Assembly (NCBI GenBank): GCA_035998445.1
Contig: DASYHQ010000045.1
Location: 1-64,000 of the forward strand
Length of the DNA: 64,000 nucleotides
Direction: 5' to 3'
Origin: Tepidisphaeraceae bacterium
GTDB lineage: Bacteria > Planctomycetota > Phycisphaerae > Tepidisphaerales > Tepidisphaeraceae
The notes under the pieces were generated by a model. That model did no database searches. It saw only the letters and a program-made list of their open reading frames with translations, and was not told the DNA's origin. The position numbers and the translations under genes are program-made. Of the stretch, positions 53,234 to 62,478 are shown piece after piece (position 1 is the first letter of the stretch; each line of letters starts with the position of its first letter).

Positions 53234-54640
53234 CTACCCTTGCAGCAGGCGCAGGGCGGCCTGAGGGGCCGAGTTGGCCTGACTGAGCACCGTGCTCGCA
53301 GCCTGCGACAGGATCTGCGCACGCGTCATCTCGGCGGTCTCGGCGGCGAAGTCCGTGTCGCGGATCGCGCTCTCGGCGGCGCTGGCGTTCTCGAACGCGA
53401 CGCCCAAGCTGTTGATCGTCGAGCCGATCGTGAACTTCTGGAACGCGCCCAGTCGTCCGCGGATGCCCGAGACCTGTTTGATCGAGCGGTCCAAGATCTT
53501 CTGGGCCGTCGTCAGGTTGTCGCTGGTCAGGCTGTTGGTTCCGCCCGAGCCGATGCTCGAGAGGAAGCCCAGCGTCGTGTCGCCGAGCGACCCGGTGCTG
53601 ACCGACGCGATGCCGATGCTCGCCTTGTCGGTTTCGGTCACCTTCGAGCCGAGCGCGAACGTGGCGCCACCACCGATGATGCCGAACGTCTTCGTCTGGT
53701 TGTTGATGTTGACCGTCTTGGCCAGGTCGAACTCGATGTCGACGTTGCTGGAACGGTACTGGACGCGCAGGCCGTCGGTCTGGGCGGTCGACCCGTTGAC
53801 GGTGACGTTGGCGTCGACGCCGTAGTCCTTCGTGCTGGTGAGCGCGAAGGTGCCGGTGAGGGCCTTCAAGCCGACGAACTGCGACGAGCCGAAGGTCGTG
53901 CTGTTCACCTGCAGGCTGCCACCGACGATCGCCGCCGACACGCCGGTCGCCGTCTTCACACCGTTGATCGCGGTCGCGATGGACGACACGGTGGTGCCGC
54001 TGGCGAACGAGAGCTGTTCGGTGCCGTTGTTGCCCGAGATCTCGAGCGTGACGGTGTCACCGCTGACCGAGCCACCACTGTAGGTGATCGTGCCGGTCTG
54101 GGCGCTGGTGACGACCTGCACGACCACCGACACGTTGGCCCCGTCGGGGATGCGGGTCGAGTTGACCTGCAGGTTCTGCACCGCGCTGGTGCCGACGCTG
54201 CTGGTCGTGTAGTCGTAGTTGCCGTTCAGCAGCTTCGTGCCCTGGAAGGCCGTGCTCTGGGCGATGCGGTTGATCGTGCTCAGCACGCTGTCGACCTGCA
54301 GCTGGTTGGCGGCCAGTTCCTCGGTGCTCAGGCCACCGCTGTTGGCGCTTTGGTTCAGCAGGCCCTGAAGTTCGACCAGCAGGCTGCTGACCTCGTTCAA
54401 ACCACCCTCGGCGGTGCCGATGATGTTGCTGGCCCGCTGGGCGTTGTCGATGGCGGTCGTGATGCCGACCTTCTCGGCACGCAGGTTTTCGCTGGCGATC
54501 AAACCGGCCGGGTTGTCGGCACCGGTGTTGATCTTCAGACCGGTGCTGAGACGTTGCAGGCTGGTGTTCAGCGTGCTGTTGTTCTTACCGAGGACCCGCT
54601 GCGAGATCAGCGAGCTGACGTTGGTGTTAATGCGGCTCAT
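53234..54640 (-). CDS. fliC: flagellin
   Basis: 468 residues. The N-terminal D0/D1 domain is canonical: MSRINTNVSSLISQRVLGKNNSTLNTSLQRLSTGLKINTGADNPAGLIASENLRAE (~1-56). The C-terminal D0/D1 is ENASAAESAIRDTDFAAETAEMTRAQILSQAASTVLSQANSAPQAALRLLQG. The central D2-like part is Thr/Ser/Gly-rich. GGAG lies about 7 nt upstream of ATG 54640. Exported through the flagellar type III system to form the filament. No other flagellar gene is in the window, so this is an isolated filament gene with its own terminator. Confidence 0.97.
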   Translation of the reverse strand: MSRINTNVSSLISQRVLGKNNSTLNTSLQRLSTGLKINTGADNPAGLIASENLRAEKVGITTAIDNAQRASNIIGTAEGGLNEVSSLLVELQGLLNQSANSGGLSTEELAANQLQVDSVLSTINRIAQSTAFQGTKLLNGNYDYTTSSVGTSAVQNLQVNSTRIPDGANVSVVVQVVTSAQTGTITYSGGSVSGDTVTLEISGNNGTEQLSFASGTTVSSIATAINGVKTATGVSAAIVGGSLQVNSTTFGSSQFVGLKALTGTFALTSTKDYGVDANVTVNGSTAQTDGLRVQYRSSNVDIEFDLAKTVNINNQTKTFGIIGGGATFALGSKVTETDKASIGIASVSTGSLGDTTLGFLSSIGSGGTNSLTSDNLTTAQKILDRSIKQVSGIRGRLGAFQKFTIGSTINSLGVAFENASAAESAIRDTDFAAETAEMTRAQILSQAASTVLSQANSAPQAALRLLQG

Positions 54641-54760
54641 GTTGTCTCTCCGTGACTGTGATGAATCCTAAGTGTCGGGGCACGCGCCCCGGCCGAATGG
54701 CGCGATCGGTCCGATCGCGGCAAGCGGCGTCAAACGTTTCCCTTGAGCTATCGTTGTGTT

Positions 54761-54793
54761 GCCGGCACGACCAAGGGGTCGAATCGTGCCGGC
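54761..54793 (-). promoter_or_regulatory. inverted repeat upstream of flagellin
   Basis: GCCGGCACGA (54761-54770) and TCGTGCCGGC (54784-54793) are perfect 10-bp arms around a 13-nt loop, about 120 nt before the flagellin start. It could be an operator or a leader hairpin. No clear sigma28 or sigma54 promoter was found nearby. Confidence 0.4.
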
Positions 54794-55227
54794 CGATCGC
54801 TGGGAGGCCCTTCGCGGCGAAGAGTCATCCGTGTCTGTCGCGACCCGTACCTCCCAGGCGGGAGCATGTCATGCAGGAGCCGTTTAACGAGTGCACCTGC
54901 GTATCAGCCCGACCTCTCCTTTCCCATAAATCCCGGCCGTGGTTCAGACGGTTGCGTCCGAACTCGTGCCACGCGGAGATGTCATCGTCGGGCATGAAAT
55001 ATTCGCTTGTGGTTTTCGGCAGGCTCGGCAAATTCGCGCATTATCGGGCGAAAGCTGCGTGACCCTTGCGCGGTCGATTTGCGGTCTTCAGCCGCGGGAG
55101 CGGCGCATTATCGGACCCGCGCAGAGGTTGCGCACCGCGCCGCACACGTCCCGATTTTTGCGCCGCTTCGGTCCCACGCGAAGCTTCCCGGCATCGGTTC
55201 ACCTTTTCGGGGGGAGCGGACGGCCCG

Positions 55228-55308
55228 CGAATGGGCACGAATCGACGCGAAGGAAGAGGAGCGGATATCACGATTTCTTATTCGTGTTACTTCGTGCCCA
55301 TTCGTGGG
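55228..55308. repeat. family K inverted repeat
   Basis: CGAATGGGCACGAA (left) and TTCGTGCCCATTCG (right) are inverted, about 80 bp in total, 90 nt upstream of the amidohydrolase start. Confidence 0.7.
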
Positions 55309-55398
55309 CAGCTCTTCAATCCGGGAACTTGGCACCCCCCACCGCTCTCGTCCACCTGCTACAATTCCGCTTTACCGACCGCTGCGGAACCGATTCTC

Positions 55399-56655
55399 AT
55401 GACTTCATCTCCCCCAATAATGCGTCTCGACCCCAAGCGAGTCTTGGCCGACCTGAAGGAACTGCGCACGCTCACCGGCGACGCCGACGGCGCGCAGCGC
55501 GTCGCGTTCACGCCGATGTGGGCCACCGCCCGGCAATGGCTGCGCGACAAGCTAGCGGCGTTGCCGGTCGACGTGAAACAGGACCCCGCGGGCAACCTGT
55601 GGGCGAAGCTGCGCGGGCAGTCGGACAAGGAACTGCTGATCGGCGGGCACATCGACTCCGTCCCCAACGGTGGCTGGCTCGACGGTTGCCTGAACACGCT
55701 GGCCGGCCTTGAAGTGCTGCGGCGGTTGGCCGAGTCGGAGACGCCGCCGGCGGTGACGGTGCGGCTGGTCGACTGGGCGGACGAGGAAGGCGCGCGCTTC
55801 GGCCGCAGCTTGTTCGGGTCGAGCGCCGCATCGGGCGCGCTGGTGCCGGATGACGTGCGCGATCTAACCGACAAGGCCGGCATTCGATTCGCCGACGCGG
55901 CGCGCGAGCATGGCGTCGAGATGCACATGGCCTTGGAAGCGCGCTTCGAACTGCAGAAGGCGGCCGCGTATCTGGAACTGCACATCGAGCAGGGCCCGGT
56001 GCTGGAAAGCCTGGGCCTGCCGCTGGGCGCGGTCGAAGGCACGTTTGGCGTCGAACGGCACGCGATCACCTTCACGGGCCAAGCCGCTCATAGTGGTTCG
56101 ACGCCGATGGCCCACCGCCGCGATGCGCTGGCGGGCGTGTCGCGCCTGCACCTGGCGATCCGCGAGATCGCGGTGAAGCATGGCGGCGTCTGCACGGTGG
56201 GCAGCGTTACGACCAAGCCCGGCATCGTGACCGCCGTCGTCGGTGAAGCGACGATGACGCTCGACCAGCGGCACCTTCGCGCCGATGCCTTAGCCGCGAT
56301 GTATCGCGAGGCCGTGGCGGCCAGTGAGATAATCGCCGCCGAAGAGAAGATCGACGTCAGTTGGAAGCCGATCTGGCAGATTCAGCCGTTCCCGTTTCAC
56401 CCCGAGCTGATCGACCTGGCCGACCGCGCCATCACCGCCACCTGCGGCCAAAGCCACCGCCTGCCCAGCGGTCCGCTGCACGACGCCGCCGAGGTCTGCC
56501 GAGCCGGTGTGCCGACGGTGATGCTGTTCGTGCAGAGCCTGCACGGCATCAGTCACAACAAGATCGAAGATACGAAGGAAGAGCACATCGAGCAGTCGGT
56601 GGTGGCGCTGGATCGATTGGCGGACATGACGATGCGGTGGATCTTGGAGCGATGA
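55399..56655 (+). CDS. M20-family Zn-dependent amidohydrolase (hydantoinase/carbamoylase family)
   Basis: 418 residues from ATG 55399; the open frame further upstream runs through a repeat. Typical of allantoate amidohydrolase, beta-ureidopropionase and N-carbamoyl-L-amino-acid hydrolase. Visible metal-binding and catalytic motifs: GGHIDSVPNGGWLDGCLNTLAGLEVL (~75-100, His and Asp ligands), WADEEGARFGRSLFGSSAASG (~118-138, Glu-Glu), LELHIEQGPVLE (~195, His ligand), the dimerisation segment FTGQAAHSGSTPMAHRRDAL, and SGPLHDAAEV plus HNKIEDTKEEHI near the end. The substrate is uncertain; no purine or pyrimidine catabolism genes are adjacent. Confidence 0.92.
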   Translation: MTSSPPIMRLDPKRVLADLKELRTLTGDADGAQRVAFTPMWATARQWLRDKLAALPVDVKQDPAGNLWAKLRGQSDKELLIGGHIDSVPNGGWLDGCLNTLAGLEVLRRLAESETPPAVTVRLVDWADEEGARFGRSLFGSSAASGALVPDDVRDLTDKAGIRFADAAREHGVEMHMALEARFELQKAAAYLELHIEQGPVLESLGLPLGAVEGTFGVERHAITFTGQAAHSGSTPMAHRRDALAGVSRLHLAIREIAVKHGGVCTVGSVTTKPGIVTAVVGEATMTLDQRHLRADALAAMYREAVAASEIIAAEEKIDVSWKPIWQIQPFPFHPELIDLADRAITATCGQSHRLPSGPLHDAAEVCRAGVPTVMLFVQSLHGISHNKIEDTKEEHIEQSVVALDRLADMTMRWILER

Positions 56656-56670
56656 GGTACGGCACTCCGA

Positions 56671-56808
56671 CCGTGGCATGGGCGTCTCGCCCATGCTCGT
56701 GGATTGGAATGGAGATTTGATTGGTGGCAGTATCCTTCGACCGCGCAGTTGCCACAAATAAAGTCTTCTGACCTCATTACATGCATGGGCGAGACGCCCA
56801 TGCCACGG
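56671..56808. repeat. family B 138-bp palindromic element, copy 4
   Basis: Intact element with CCGTGGCATGGGCG...CGCCCATGCCACGG ends. It shares the inner segment TTCGACCGCGCAG with copy 3. It lies between the convergent amidohydrolase and guaB genes. Confidence 0.93.
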
Positions 56809-56828
56809 TAAAGACGCAAAAAAAAGAA

Positions 56829-56853
56829 GGGCAGGCACGAAGGCCTGCCCCTA
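56829..56853. repeat. family J repeat, single arm
   Basis: GGGCAGGCACGAAGGCCTGC followed by CCCTA, matching the right arm of the element at 26518-26606. It is 22 nt downstream of guaB and could act as a transcript-end hairpin. Confidence 0.6.
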
Positions 56854-56875
56854 CATCATTGCCATTGGAACCATC

Positions 56876-58462
56876 CTACTTCTTCCCATCCCCCGACTGT
56901 TCCAGGGAGTAGTTCGGGGCTTCCTTGGTGATCGTGATGTCGTGCGGGTGGCTTTCGGCCATGCTCGCGGCGCTCACACGGCAGAAGCGGGCGTTCTTGC
57001 GCAAACTCGGGATGTCCTTCGTGCCGCAGTAGCCCATGCCGGCCCGCAAACCGCCGACCATTTGATAGACGAAGTCGCCGAGCGGCCCGCGGTACGGCAC
57101 GCGGCCTTCGACGCCTTCGGGCACCAGCTTGCTCGTCTTGCTGACGGCCGCCTGGCCGTAGCGGTCTTTGCTGCCCTGCACCATGGCGCCCATGCTGCCC
57201 ATGCCGCGGTAGGTCTTGTACCGCCGGCCAGCATGAATGATCAGTTCGCCCGGGCTTTCGTCCAGGCCCGCAAACAAGCTGCCCATCATGACGCACGATG
57301 CGCCCGCCGCGATGGCCTTGGTGATGTCACCACTATGACGGATGCCACCATCGGCGATCACCGGCACGCCCGCGGGGTCGGCGACGCTGACGGCGTCGAA
57401 GATCGCGCTCACCTGCGGCACGCCCACGCCGCTCACGATGCGCGTCGTGCAGATTGCCCCGGGGCCGATGCCCACCTTCACGCCGTCCACGCCCGCGTCG
57501 ATAAGGTCCTTCGCGCCCTGCGCCGTCGCGACGTTGCCGGCGATCACCTGGATGTCGTACTGCTTCTTGATCTGCCGCACCGTCTCGATCACGTTGCTGC
57601 TGTGACCGTGGGCCGTGTCGACGATGATCACGTCGACGTCAGCGTTGATCAGGGCTTCCACCCGCGCAAAGTCGCGCACGCCCGTCGCCCCGCCCACGCG
57701 CAAGCGGCCGCGCTTGTCCTTGCAGGATGCCGGGAACTGGTGCAGCTTGTCGATGTCGCGCATCGTGATCAGCCCCGCCAGCCGGCTCTCCTTATCCACC
57801 AGCAGCAACTTCTCGACCTTCGCGTGGTACAGGATGCGCTCGGCGTCATCCAGCGTGGTGTTCTCCGGCGCGGTGACGAGGTTCGTCTGCGTCATCACCT
57901 CGCCCACCCGGCGGTTGTCGTCCTCCTGAAACTTCAGGTCGCGGCGCGTCATGATGCCCAGCAGCTTCGGCGCCTTGCCATCGCGGCGGGCGCGAACGGG
58001 CGCTTCCATCACCGCGGGACCACCCTCGGCCGTCGCCGATGCCGTGATCGACATCGGCCCGGCGGGCAGCGCGACTGCCTCGTCGACAATCGGAATGCCG
58101 CTGACGTTGTACTCGCGCATGATGCGCCGGCACTCGCCGATCGTCGCGCTCGGCGGGAGCGTGATGGGGTCGGTGATGATGCCGTTCTCCGACCGCTTTA
58201 CCTTCTCAACCTCGCGGGCTTGGTTCTCAACTGACAGATTTTTGTGGATAATGCCGATGCCACCCTCTTGCGCCAGCGCGATCGCCAGGGCCGCCTCGGT
58301 GACGGTGTCCATGGGCGCGCTGATCAGCGGGATGTTCAGCTCGATGCCGCGCGTGAGGCGCGTGTGCGTGTCGGCGTCGGAGGGGATGAAATCGCTGCGG
58401 GCGGGAATCAGCAGGACGTCGTCGAAGGTGATGCCGTCCTGAACGATCTTCGGGTGTTCCAT
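56876..58462 (-). CDS. guaB: inosine-5'-monophosphate dehydrogenase
   Basis: 528 residues; the usual length is about 490. Oxidises IMP to XMP with NAD+, the committed step to GMP. Hallmarks: [14 protein letters not shown] (~12-25), [11 protein letters not shown], the catalytic loop [11 protein letters not shown] with Cys338, [30 protein letters not shown] and [10 protein letters not shown]. Two CBS domains lie at ~95-245. The first CBS domain carries an insertion of about 35 residues (~128-165, Ala/Gly-rich and basic), which explains the extra length. Monocistronic. The ATG has no Shine-Dalgarno site. Confidence 0.97.
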   Translation of the reverse strand: MEHPKIVQDGITFDDVLLIPARSDFIPSDADTHTRLTRGIELNIPLISAPMDTVTEAALAIALAQEGGIGIIHKNLSVENQAREVEKVKRSENGIITDPITLPPSATIGECRRIMREYNVSGIPIVDEAVALPAGPMSITASATAEGGPAVMEAPVRARRDGKAPKLLGIMTRRDLKFQEDDNRRVGEVMTQTNLVTAPENTTLDDAERILYHAKVEKLLLVDKESRLAGLITMRDIDKLHQFPASCKDKRGRLRVGGATGVRDFARVEALINADVDVIIVDTAHGHSSNVIETVRQIKKQYDIQVIAGNVATAQGAKDLIDAGVDGVKVGIGPGAICTTRIVSGVGVPQVSAIFDAVSVADPAGVPVIADGGIRHSGDITKAIAAGASCVMMGSLFAGLDESPGELIIHAGRRYKTYRGMGSMGAMVQGSKDRYGQAAVSKTSKLVPEGVEGRVPYRGPLGDFVYQMVGGLRAGMGYCGTKDIPSLRKNARFCRVSAASMAESHPHDITITKEAPNYSLEQSGDGKK

Positions 58463-58554
58463 GTGTCAGTGTTACGGCCCGCGGGCGCGGATGTCAAGAT
58501 GATCGTTCCGGTCCCACTGCCGCAACGATGGCGTAGGTTCAGAGAGGCGGGAAG

Positions 58555-58688
58555 AATGACCAATGCCCAAATCCGAATGACCAATCAAGCCCCAATGACC
58601 ACTGACGAATGACCAATGAACTTCCTGTTCTTGATCATTGGGAGTTGGACATTCATTGGTCATTCGGATTTGGGTATTGGGCATTCGA
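58555..58688. repeat. family G inverted repeat (ACCAATGCCCAAATCCGAATGACC type)
   Basis: Left arm 58561-58585 and right arm 58655-58687 are complementary, and the loop contains further short copies of ATGACCA/TGGTCAT. It lies in the divergent gap between guaB and the antiporter. Confidence 0.85.
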
Positions 58689-58747
58689 ATAGCCCCATCG
58701 CCCAATTCTGTTGTCTTCCCCATACCAACTCTCTATAAGGCCTTGCG

Positions 58748-60859
58748 ATGATCGGCGGCAACCTCATCGACAGTCTTGGCACTGCCATCCTGGCGGTTGG
58801 GGAGGTTCACGGGCTGGAGTTGATTCAGGATCTGGCCGTCATCATGTGCGTCGCGGGGGTGGTGACGGTTTTGTTCCGCAAGCTGCGCCAGCCGGTCGTG
58901 CTGGGGTACATCCTGGCCGGCCTGATCGTCGGCAACCACACGCCCATCAAGCTGATCGCCGACGAGGCCAACGTGAACACGTGGGGCAACATCGGCGTGA
59001 TCTTCCTCATGTTCAGCCTGGGGCTGCACTTCAGTTTGCGCAAATTGGCCGAGGTGGGCGCAACGGCCTTCTTGGCCGCGTCGCTGGAGATCGTGGGGAT
59101 GCTGACGTTGGGCTACTACGTCGGCCTTGCGTTCGGCTGGAAGCCGATGGACGCGCTGTTCCTGGGCGCGATCCTGTCGATCTCGTCGACCACCATCATC
59201 ATCAAGGCCCTGACCGAGCTGAAGCTGGTGAAGGAGCGCTTCGCGGAGGTCATCTTCGGCATCCTGATCGTCGAGGACATCCTGGCGATCGCCATGCTCG
59301 CGCTGCTCAGCGGCATCGCCAACACCGGCGGGCTGGCAGCCGACGAGGTCGCGGTGACGTTCGGTAAATTGGGCATCTTTCTGGTCATCACGCTGGTGGT
59401 CGGCCTGCTGGCGGTGCCGCCGCTCATGCGGTTCGTCGCGGGCTTTAAGAACGACGAGGTGCTGCTGGTCTCGGTGCTGGGGCTCTGCTTCGGCGTATCG
59501 TTGATCGCGGTGAAGATGGAGTACAGCATCGCGCTGGGCGCGTTCCTGATCGGCGCGATTATGGCCGAGGCGCGCGAGGCGGGGAAGATCGAGGCGCTGA
59601 TCGCGCCGGTGCGCGATTTGTTCAGCGCGGTCTTCTTCGTCACCGTGGGCATGCTGATCGACCCGAAGGTCATCCTGACCGACTGGTGGAAGGTGCTGGT
59701 GCTGGTCGCAGTCGTGATCGTCGGCAAGGTGATCACCTGCGCCGCGGGCACGTTCTTAGCCGGGCACAGCACGCGCACGAGCATGCGCGTGGGCATGGGG
59801 CTGGCGCAGATCGGTGAGTTCTCGTTCATCATCGCGCAGCTTGGGCTGACGACCGGCGTCACCAGCCCGTTCCTCTACCCGATCGCCGTCGCGGTGTCGG
59901 CCATCACCACGCTGACCACGCCGTACCTCATTCGCTCGTCCGACCCGATCGTGCATTGGTTCGACCGCACCGCCCCGCGCAAGATCACGACGCCGCTGGG
60001 CGTGTACAGCCAATGGGTGAAACGACTCGGCACGCGCGGCACCGATCCCGCAAGCGAGCAGATCCGCAAGCTGAAGCGCAAGTGGGCAATCCAGATCGGC
60101 CTGAACGTCGCGATGATCACCGGCCTGTTCGTCGCCGGCGACCGCGTCGGGCGCCACACGGACGACTGGATTCCCAGTTTGCCGCAGTGGACGGGTGGCC
60201 CCAAGGCGGCGATCTGGTTCCTGGCGGTGCTGCTGGCGCTGCCACTGCTGGTGGCGACGTTCCGGAAGATGCGCGCGATCGCTTGGGTGATCGCCGAGAC
60301 ACGGGTGACGAAAGCCCGGGCCAAGGAGCAGACGCGTGCAATTCGGACGATCGTCGCCAACACGCTGCTGGCCGGCGCCAGCGCGCTGATGATTTTGTGG
60401 ATCGCGATCCTCAGCGCCGCCGTCCTGCCACCGTGGCCGGTGCTGGTGCTATTCGCGGTCATCGCGACCGCTGTGGCGGCCGTCCGCTGGAACGCGATGG
60501 TGCGGCTGTACGCCAATGCGCAGGTCGCGCTGCACGAGACGCTGACCCGACCGCACGCCGAGATCGACCACGACACAGAGACGCGCGCGATCCCACCGAT
60601 CTTGCGCGAGGCGTCGCTGGAGACGATCACGCTGCCGGTGGCCTCCCCCGCCGCCGGGCTGCTCATTCGCGAGTTGCAGCTGCGCACCCGCACCGGCGCC
60701 AGCGTCGTCGGCATCCAACGCGACGGCCACAGCCTGGTGAACCCCGGGCCGGACGACGACCTTCAACCGGGCGACCAAGTGCTGCTGATTGGCACGCAGG
60801 CGCACTTGGAAAACGCGGTCGGCTTGCTGATGGGAACGAAGACTGATGGGACGGGGTGA
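58748..60859 (+). CDS. CPA2-family cation:proton antiporter with C-terminal TrkA-C domain
   Basis: 703 residues. The N-terminal ~400 residues have about 12 membrane helices with the CPA2 (KefB/NhaS-like) pattern: FRKLRQPVVLGYILAGLIVG (~38-57), IGVIFLMFSLGLHFS, SISSTTIIIKALTEL, FGILIVEDILAIAMLALL with the conserved ion-binding Asp pair region, and GMGLAQIGEFSFIIAQLG. A second membrane region (~435-580) follows, then a cytoplasmic TrkA-C/RCK_C-like domain (~610-695: ITLPVASPAAGLLIRELQL...GDQVLLIGT). There is no TrkA-N nucleotide-binding domain. Likely exchanges K+ or Na+ for H+ in the inner membrane. Confidence 0.92.
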   Translation: MIGGNLIDSLGTAILAVGEVHGLELIQDLAVIMCVAGVVTVLFRKLRQPVVLGYILAGLIVGNHTPIKLIADEANVNTWGNIGVIFLMFSLGLHFSLRKLAEVGATAFLAASLEIVGMLTLGYYVGLAFGWKPMDALFLGAILSISSTTIIIKALTELKLVKERFAEVIFGILIVEDILAIAMLALLSGIANTGGLAADEVAVTFGKLGIFLVITLVVGLLAVPPLMRFVAGFKNDEVLLVSVLGLCFGVSLIAVKMEYSIALGAFLIGAIMAEAREAGKIEALIAPVRDLFSAVFFVTVGMLIDPKVILTDWWKVLVLVAVVIVGKVITCAAGTFLAGHSTRTSMRVGMGLAQIGEFSFIIAQLGLTTGVTSPFLYPIAVAVSAITTLTTPYLIRSSDPIVHWFDRTAPRKITTPLGVYSQWVKRLGTRGTDPASEQIRKLKRKWAIQIGLNVAMITGLFVAGDRVGRHTDDWIPSLPQWTGGPKAAIWFLAVLLALPLLVATFRKMRAIAWVIAETRVTKARAKEQTRAIRTIVANTLLAGASALMILWIAILSAAVLPPWPVLVLFAVIATAVAAVRWNAMVRLYANAQVALHETLTRPHAEIDHDTETRAIPPILREASLETITLPVASPAAGLLIRELQLRTRTGASVVGIQRDGHSLVNPGPDDDLQPGDQVLLIGTQAHLENAVGLLMGTKTDGTG

Positions 60860-61050
60860 GGGGGAAGAATGCCGAATCGAATAATGGCAACTCGTCTGAC
60901 ATTCCTTGGTCGTCGGTACGCGTGCAGCCCTCCGGCATTCGGCATTGAGTATTGCGAGGATATATATTGCGAGAACAAAGCGGCGGTGAATGCCGTCAAT
61001 TGCCGTTTTACCCAATGCCGATGCAAGGAAGTCGGACTGTGAGGCTCAGC

Positions 61051-61299
61051 ATGAAGAAAGACGCACTTTACTCGGCAGTAGCTTCGGCCATCAACTTCGC
61101 TTTGTTTATTCTGCTGGTAGTGCTGACAACAGTGTATATTCCTTCGCTGATGGGATTGAATTACTGGTGGGTTTACACCTTGGTCGCGATCCTTAGTTTC
61201 CTTGCTTATGGTTATCTGGTGCAGTGGGTTCTATCGTTCGGCGTTAATACCATGCTTCTATGGCTGTTCTTCGGTCGTGACATCGAAAAGCGGAAGTGA
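61051..61299 (+). CDS. small membrane protein, function unknown
   Basis: 82 residues from ATG 61051 (GAGG 7 nt upstream); GTG 61039 with AAGGAA upstream is an alternative. Two membrane helices (~10-32 and ~38-58) and a third weaker one (~60-75), ending in a basic tail (IEKRK). The base composition is visibly more AT-rich than the neighbours (many TTT, TAT, AAT codons), which could mean recent transfer. It lies 190 nt after the antiporter on the same strand. Confidence 0.65.
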   Translation: MKKDALYSAVASAINFALFILLVVLTTVYIPSLMGLNYWWVYTLVAILSFLAYGYLVQWVLSFGVNTMLLWLFFGRDIEKRK

Positions 61300-61356
61300 C
61301 TTCGCCACATGCAACCGATCCCTAGCTGCTCGCTAGTCCACTAGGCAGCTCCTCCC

Positions 61357-61896
61357 CTACTTCTTCACCGACATCGCCGAACTCATCGCCCCCTGGCGCA
61401 TGTAGCCACCGATCGCCATCGAAATGGAATCGATGGTGACGAAGGCCTGCGGGTCGACCTCGTGGGCGATCTTCAGCAGCGACTGGGTGCGTTTGCGGGC
61501 GCTGACGATGAAGAGGATCTGGACCTCGTGCTCGCGCCCCTCGCCGCGCACGGTGGTGACGCCAAAACCTTCGGCACGCAGGCGGTCGCGCAGTGTCCCG
61601 GGGTGGGACTTGCTGATCACGCGCACCATCACCTGCCCGGCGGCGATCCACTGCTCGATTGAGATGCCAACCAGAATGCCGCACGCGTAACCGGCCGCGT
61701 AGCCGATCATCTTCGGGCCGCTCAGGTCCTTCATCACGTGCGAGATCGCCAGGATGAAGATCGACGCCTCCACCAATCCCAGCGCCGCCGCCGTCCACTT
61801 CGAGCCGCGCATCACGAACAGCACCCGCAGCGTGCCGATGGAAACGTCGATCACGCGAAGGCAGAAGATGAACAGCGCCGCCAGGAAGATCGCCAT
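61357..61896 (-). CDS. UPF0316/DUF2179 membrane protein
   Basis: 179 residues. The N-terminal part has three membrane helices (FLAALFIFCLRVIDVSIGTLRVLFVMRG, ~4-31, is the DUF5698 signature; ~35-56; ~60-85). The C-terminal cytoplasmic domain (~95-170) is DUF2179: GFGVTTVRGEGREHEVQILFIVSARKR, a ferredoxin-like fold also found in YitT proteins. The function of the family is unknown. TATGAT lies 8 nt before the ATG and there is no Shine-Dalgarno site. Confidence 0.9.
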   Translation of the reverse strand: MAIFLAALFIFCLRVIDVSIGTLRVLFVMRGSKWTAAALGLVEASIFILAISHVMKDLSGPKMIGYAAGYACGILVGISIEQWIAAGQVMVRVISKSHPGTLRDRLRAEGFGVTTVRGEGREHEVQILFIVSARKRTQSLLKIAHEVDPQAFVTIDSISMAIGGYMRQGAMSSAMSVKK

Positions 61897-61904
61897 GCGG
61901 GCAG

Positions 61905-61910
61905 ATCATA
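61905..61910 (-). promoter_or_regulatory. -10 box 8 nt upstream of the DUF2179 gene
   Basis: TATGAT on the minus strand ends 8 nt before ATG 61896, consistent with a leaderless transcript. No -35 box was identified. Confidence 0.4.
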
Positions 61911-61958
61911 CAGACTGGCCATGTCAGGGGCACCGCACCGAATAAGATGGAACCTTCA

Positions 61959-62396
61959 TCATTGCGGGATCGATTCCCATCTCGCATCGACCAATTCGTA
62001 TCGCGGCGCGCTATCGCGGACGCTTTCAAAACCAGGAACCCGTCGCAGTCGCCCCGTCACACGAACCGGCTCCCCGACCGTCAACTTGCGGTCCGCACGT
62101 GCCGATGCGAACGCGATGCGAGCGTCGCCATGTTGCAGCGTGGCCTGCTGTACCGGCCTCAGCCCTCGGCCCGGTGGCAGCGTGAGGCAGAAGTTGCCCT
62201 CCCACCGCGCCTCCGGCATCACGTACGCCGAGCGGGCAACCGTCCCCTCGAGCCGCACAGCTTGGCCCACGAACGGTTCCACATCCCCACCCGCTGGCAC
62301 CGAACGCGCGGCACAGCCACCCCATCCCGCAGCGGCCAGAAGCATCGTGACAACATGCATTTGTCGCATCCGTAGAAAGACACGCGAAACGGCCAT
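61959..62396 (-). CDS. small predicted lipoprotein, function unknown
   Basis: 145 residues. The N-terminal hydrophobic segment ends in W-G-G-C (Cys28 when counted from ATG 62396), a plausible lipobox; ATG 62360 or 62369 would give a more usual signal length. The mature part (~35-145) is beta-rich, with FVGQAVRLEGTVARSAYV and LTVGEPVRVTGRLRRVPGF, resembling an OB-fold. Alone on its strand here. Confidence 0.62.
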   Translation of the reverse strand: MAVSRVFLRMRQMHVVTMLLAAAGWGGCAARSVPAGGDVEPFVGQAVRLEGTVARSAYVMPEARWEGNFCLTLPPGRGLRPVQQATLQHGDARIAFASARADRKLTVGEPVRVTGRLRRVPGFESVRDSAPRYELVDARWESIPQ

Positions 62397-62478
62397 CCGT
62401 TGGACCGGATATTCGAGACGAAACGGCCGCCATGAATTAGAATCTGCCGCGGTTGCGTCCGCTTATTCCGGAAGGCTT

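Larger units (their letters stand above)
54641..55398. other. long intergenic region between flagellin and amidohydrolase
   Basis: About 760 nt without a supported gene. It holds the inverted repeat at 54761-54793, two copies of GCGCATTATCGG (near 55034 and 55103), and a family K inverted repeat at 55228-55308. Open frames here overlap one another and lack start signals. Confidence 0.5.

Noticed and set aside
55066..55398. N-terminal extension of the amidohydrolase
   Set aside because: It runs through an inverted repeat and does not resemble the family; the M20 domain begins just after ATG 55399.
54939..55712. 257-residue frame overlapping the amidohydrolase start
   Set aside because: It is out of frame with the conserved gene and crosses repeats; no domain recognised.
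61738..62478. Upstream extension of the CysO-like gene to a 339-residue protein
   Set aside because: That stretch is antisense to the small lipoprotein and DUF2179 genes; the conserved domain begins at ATG 62479 with its own ribosome site.
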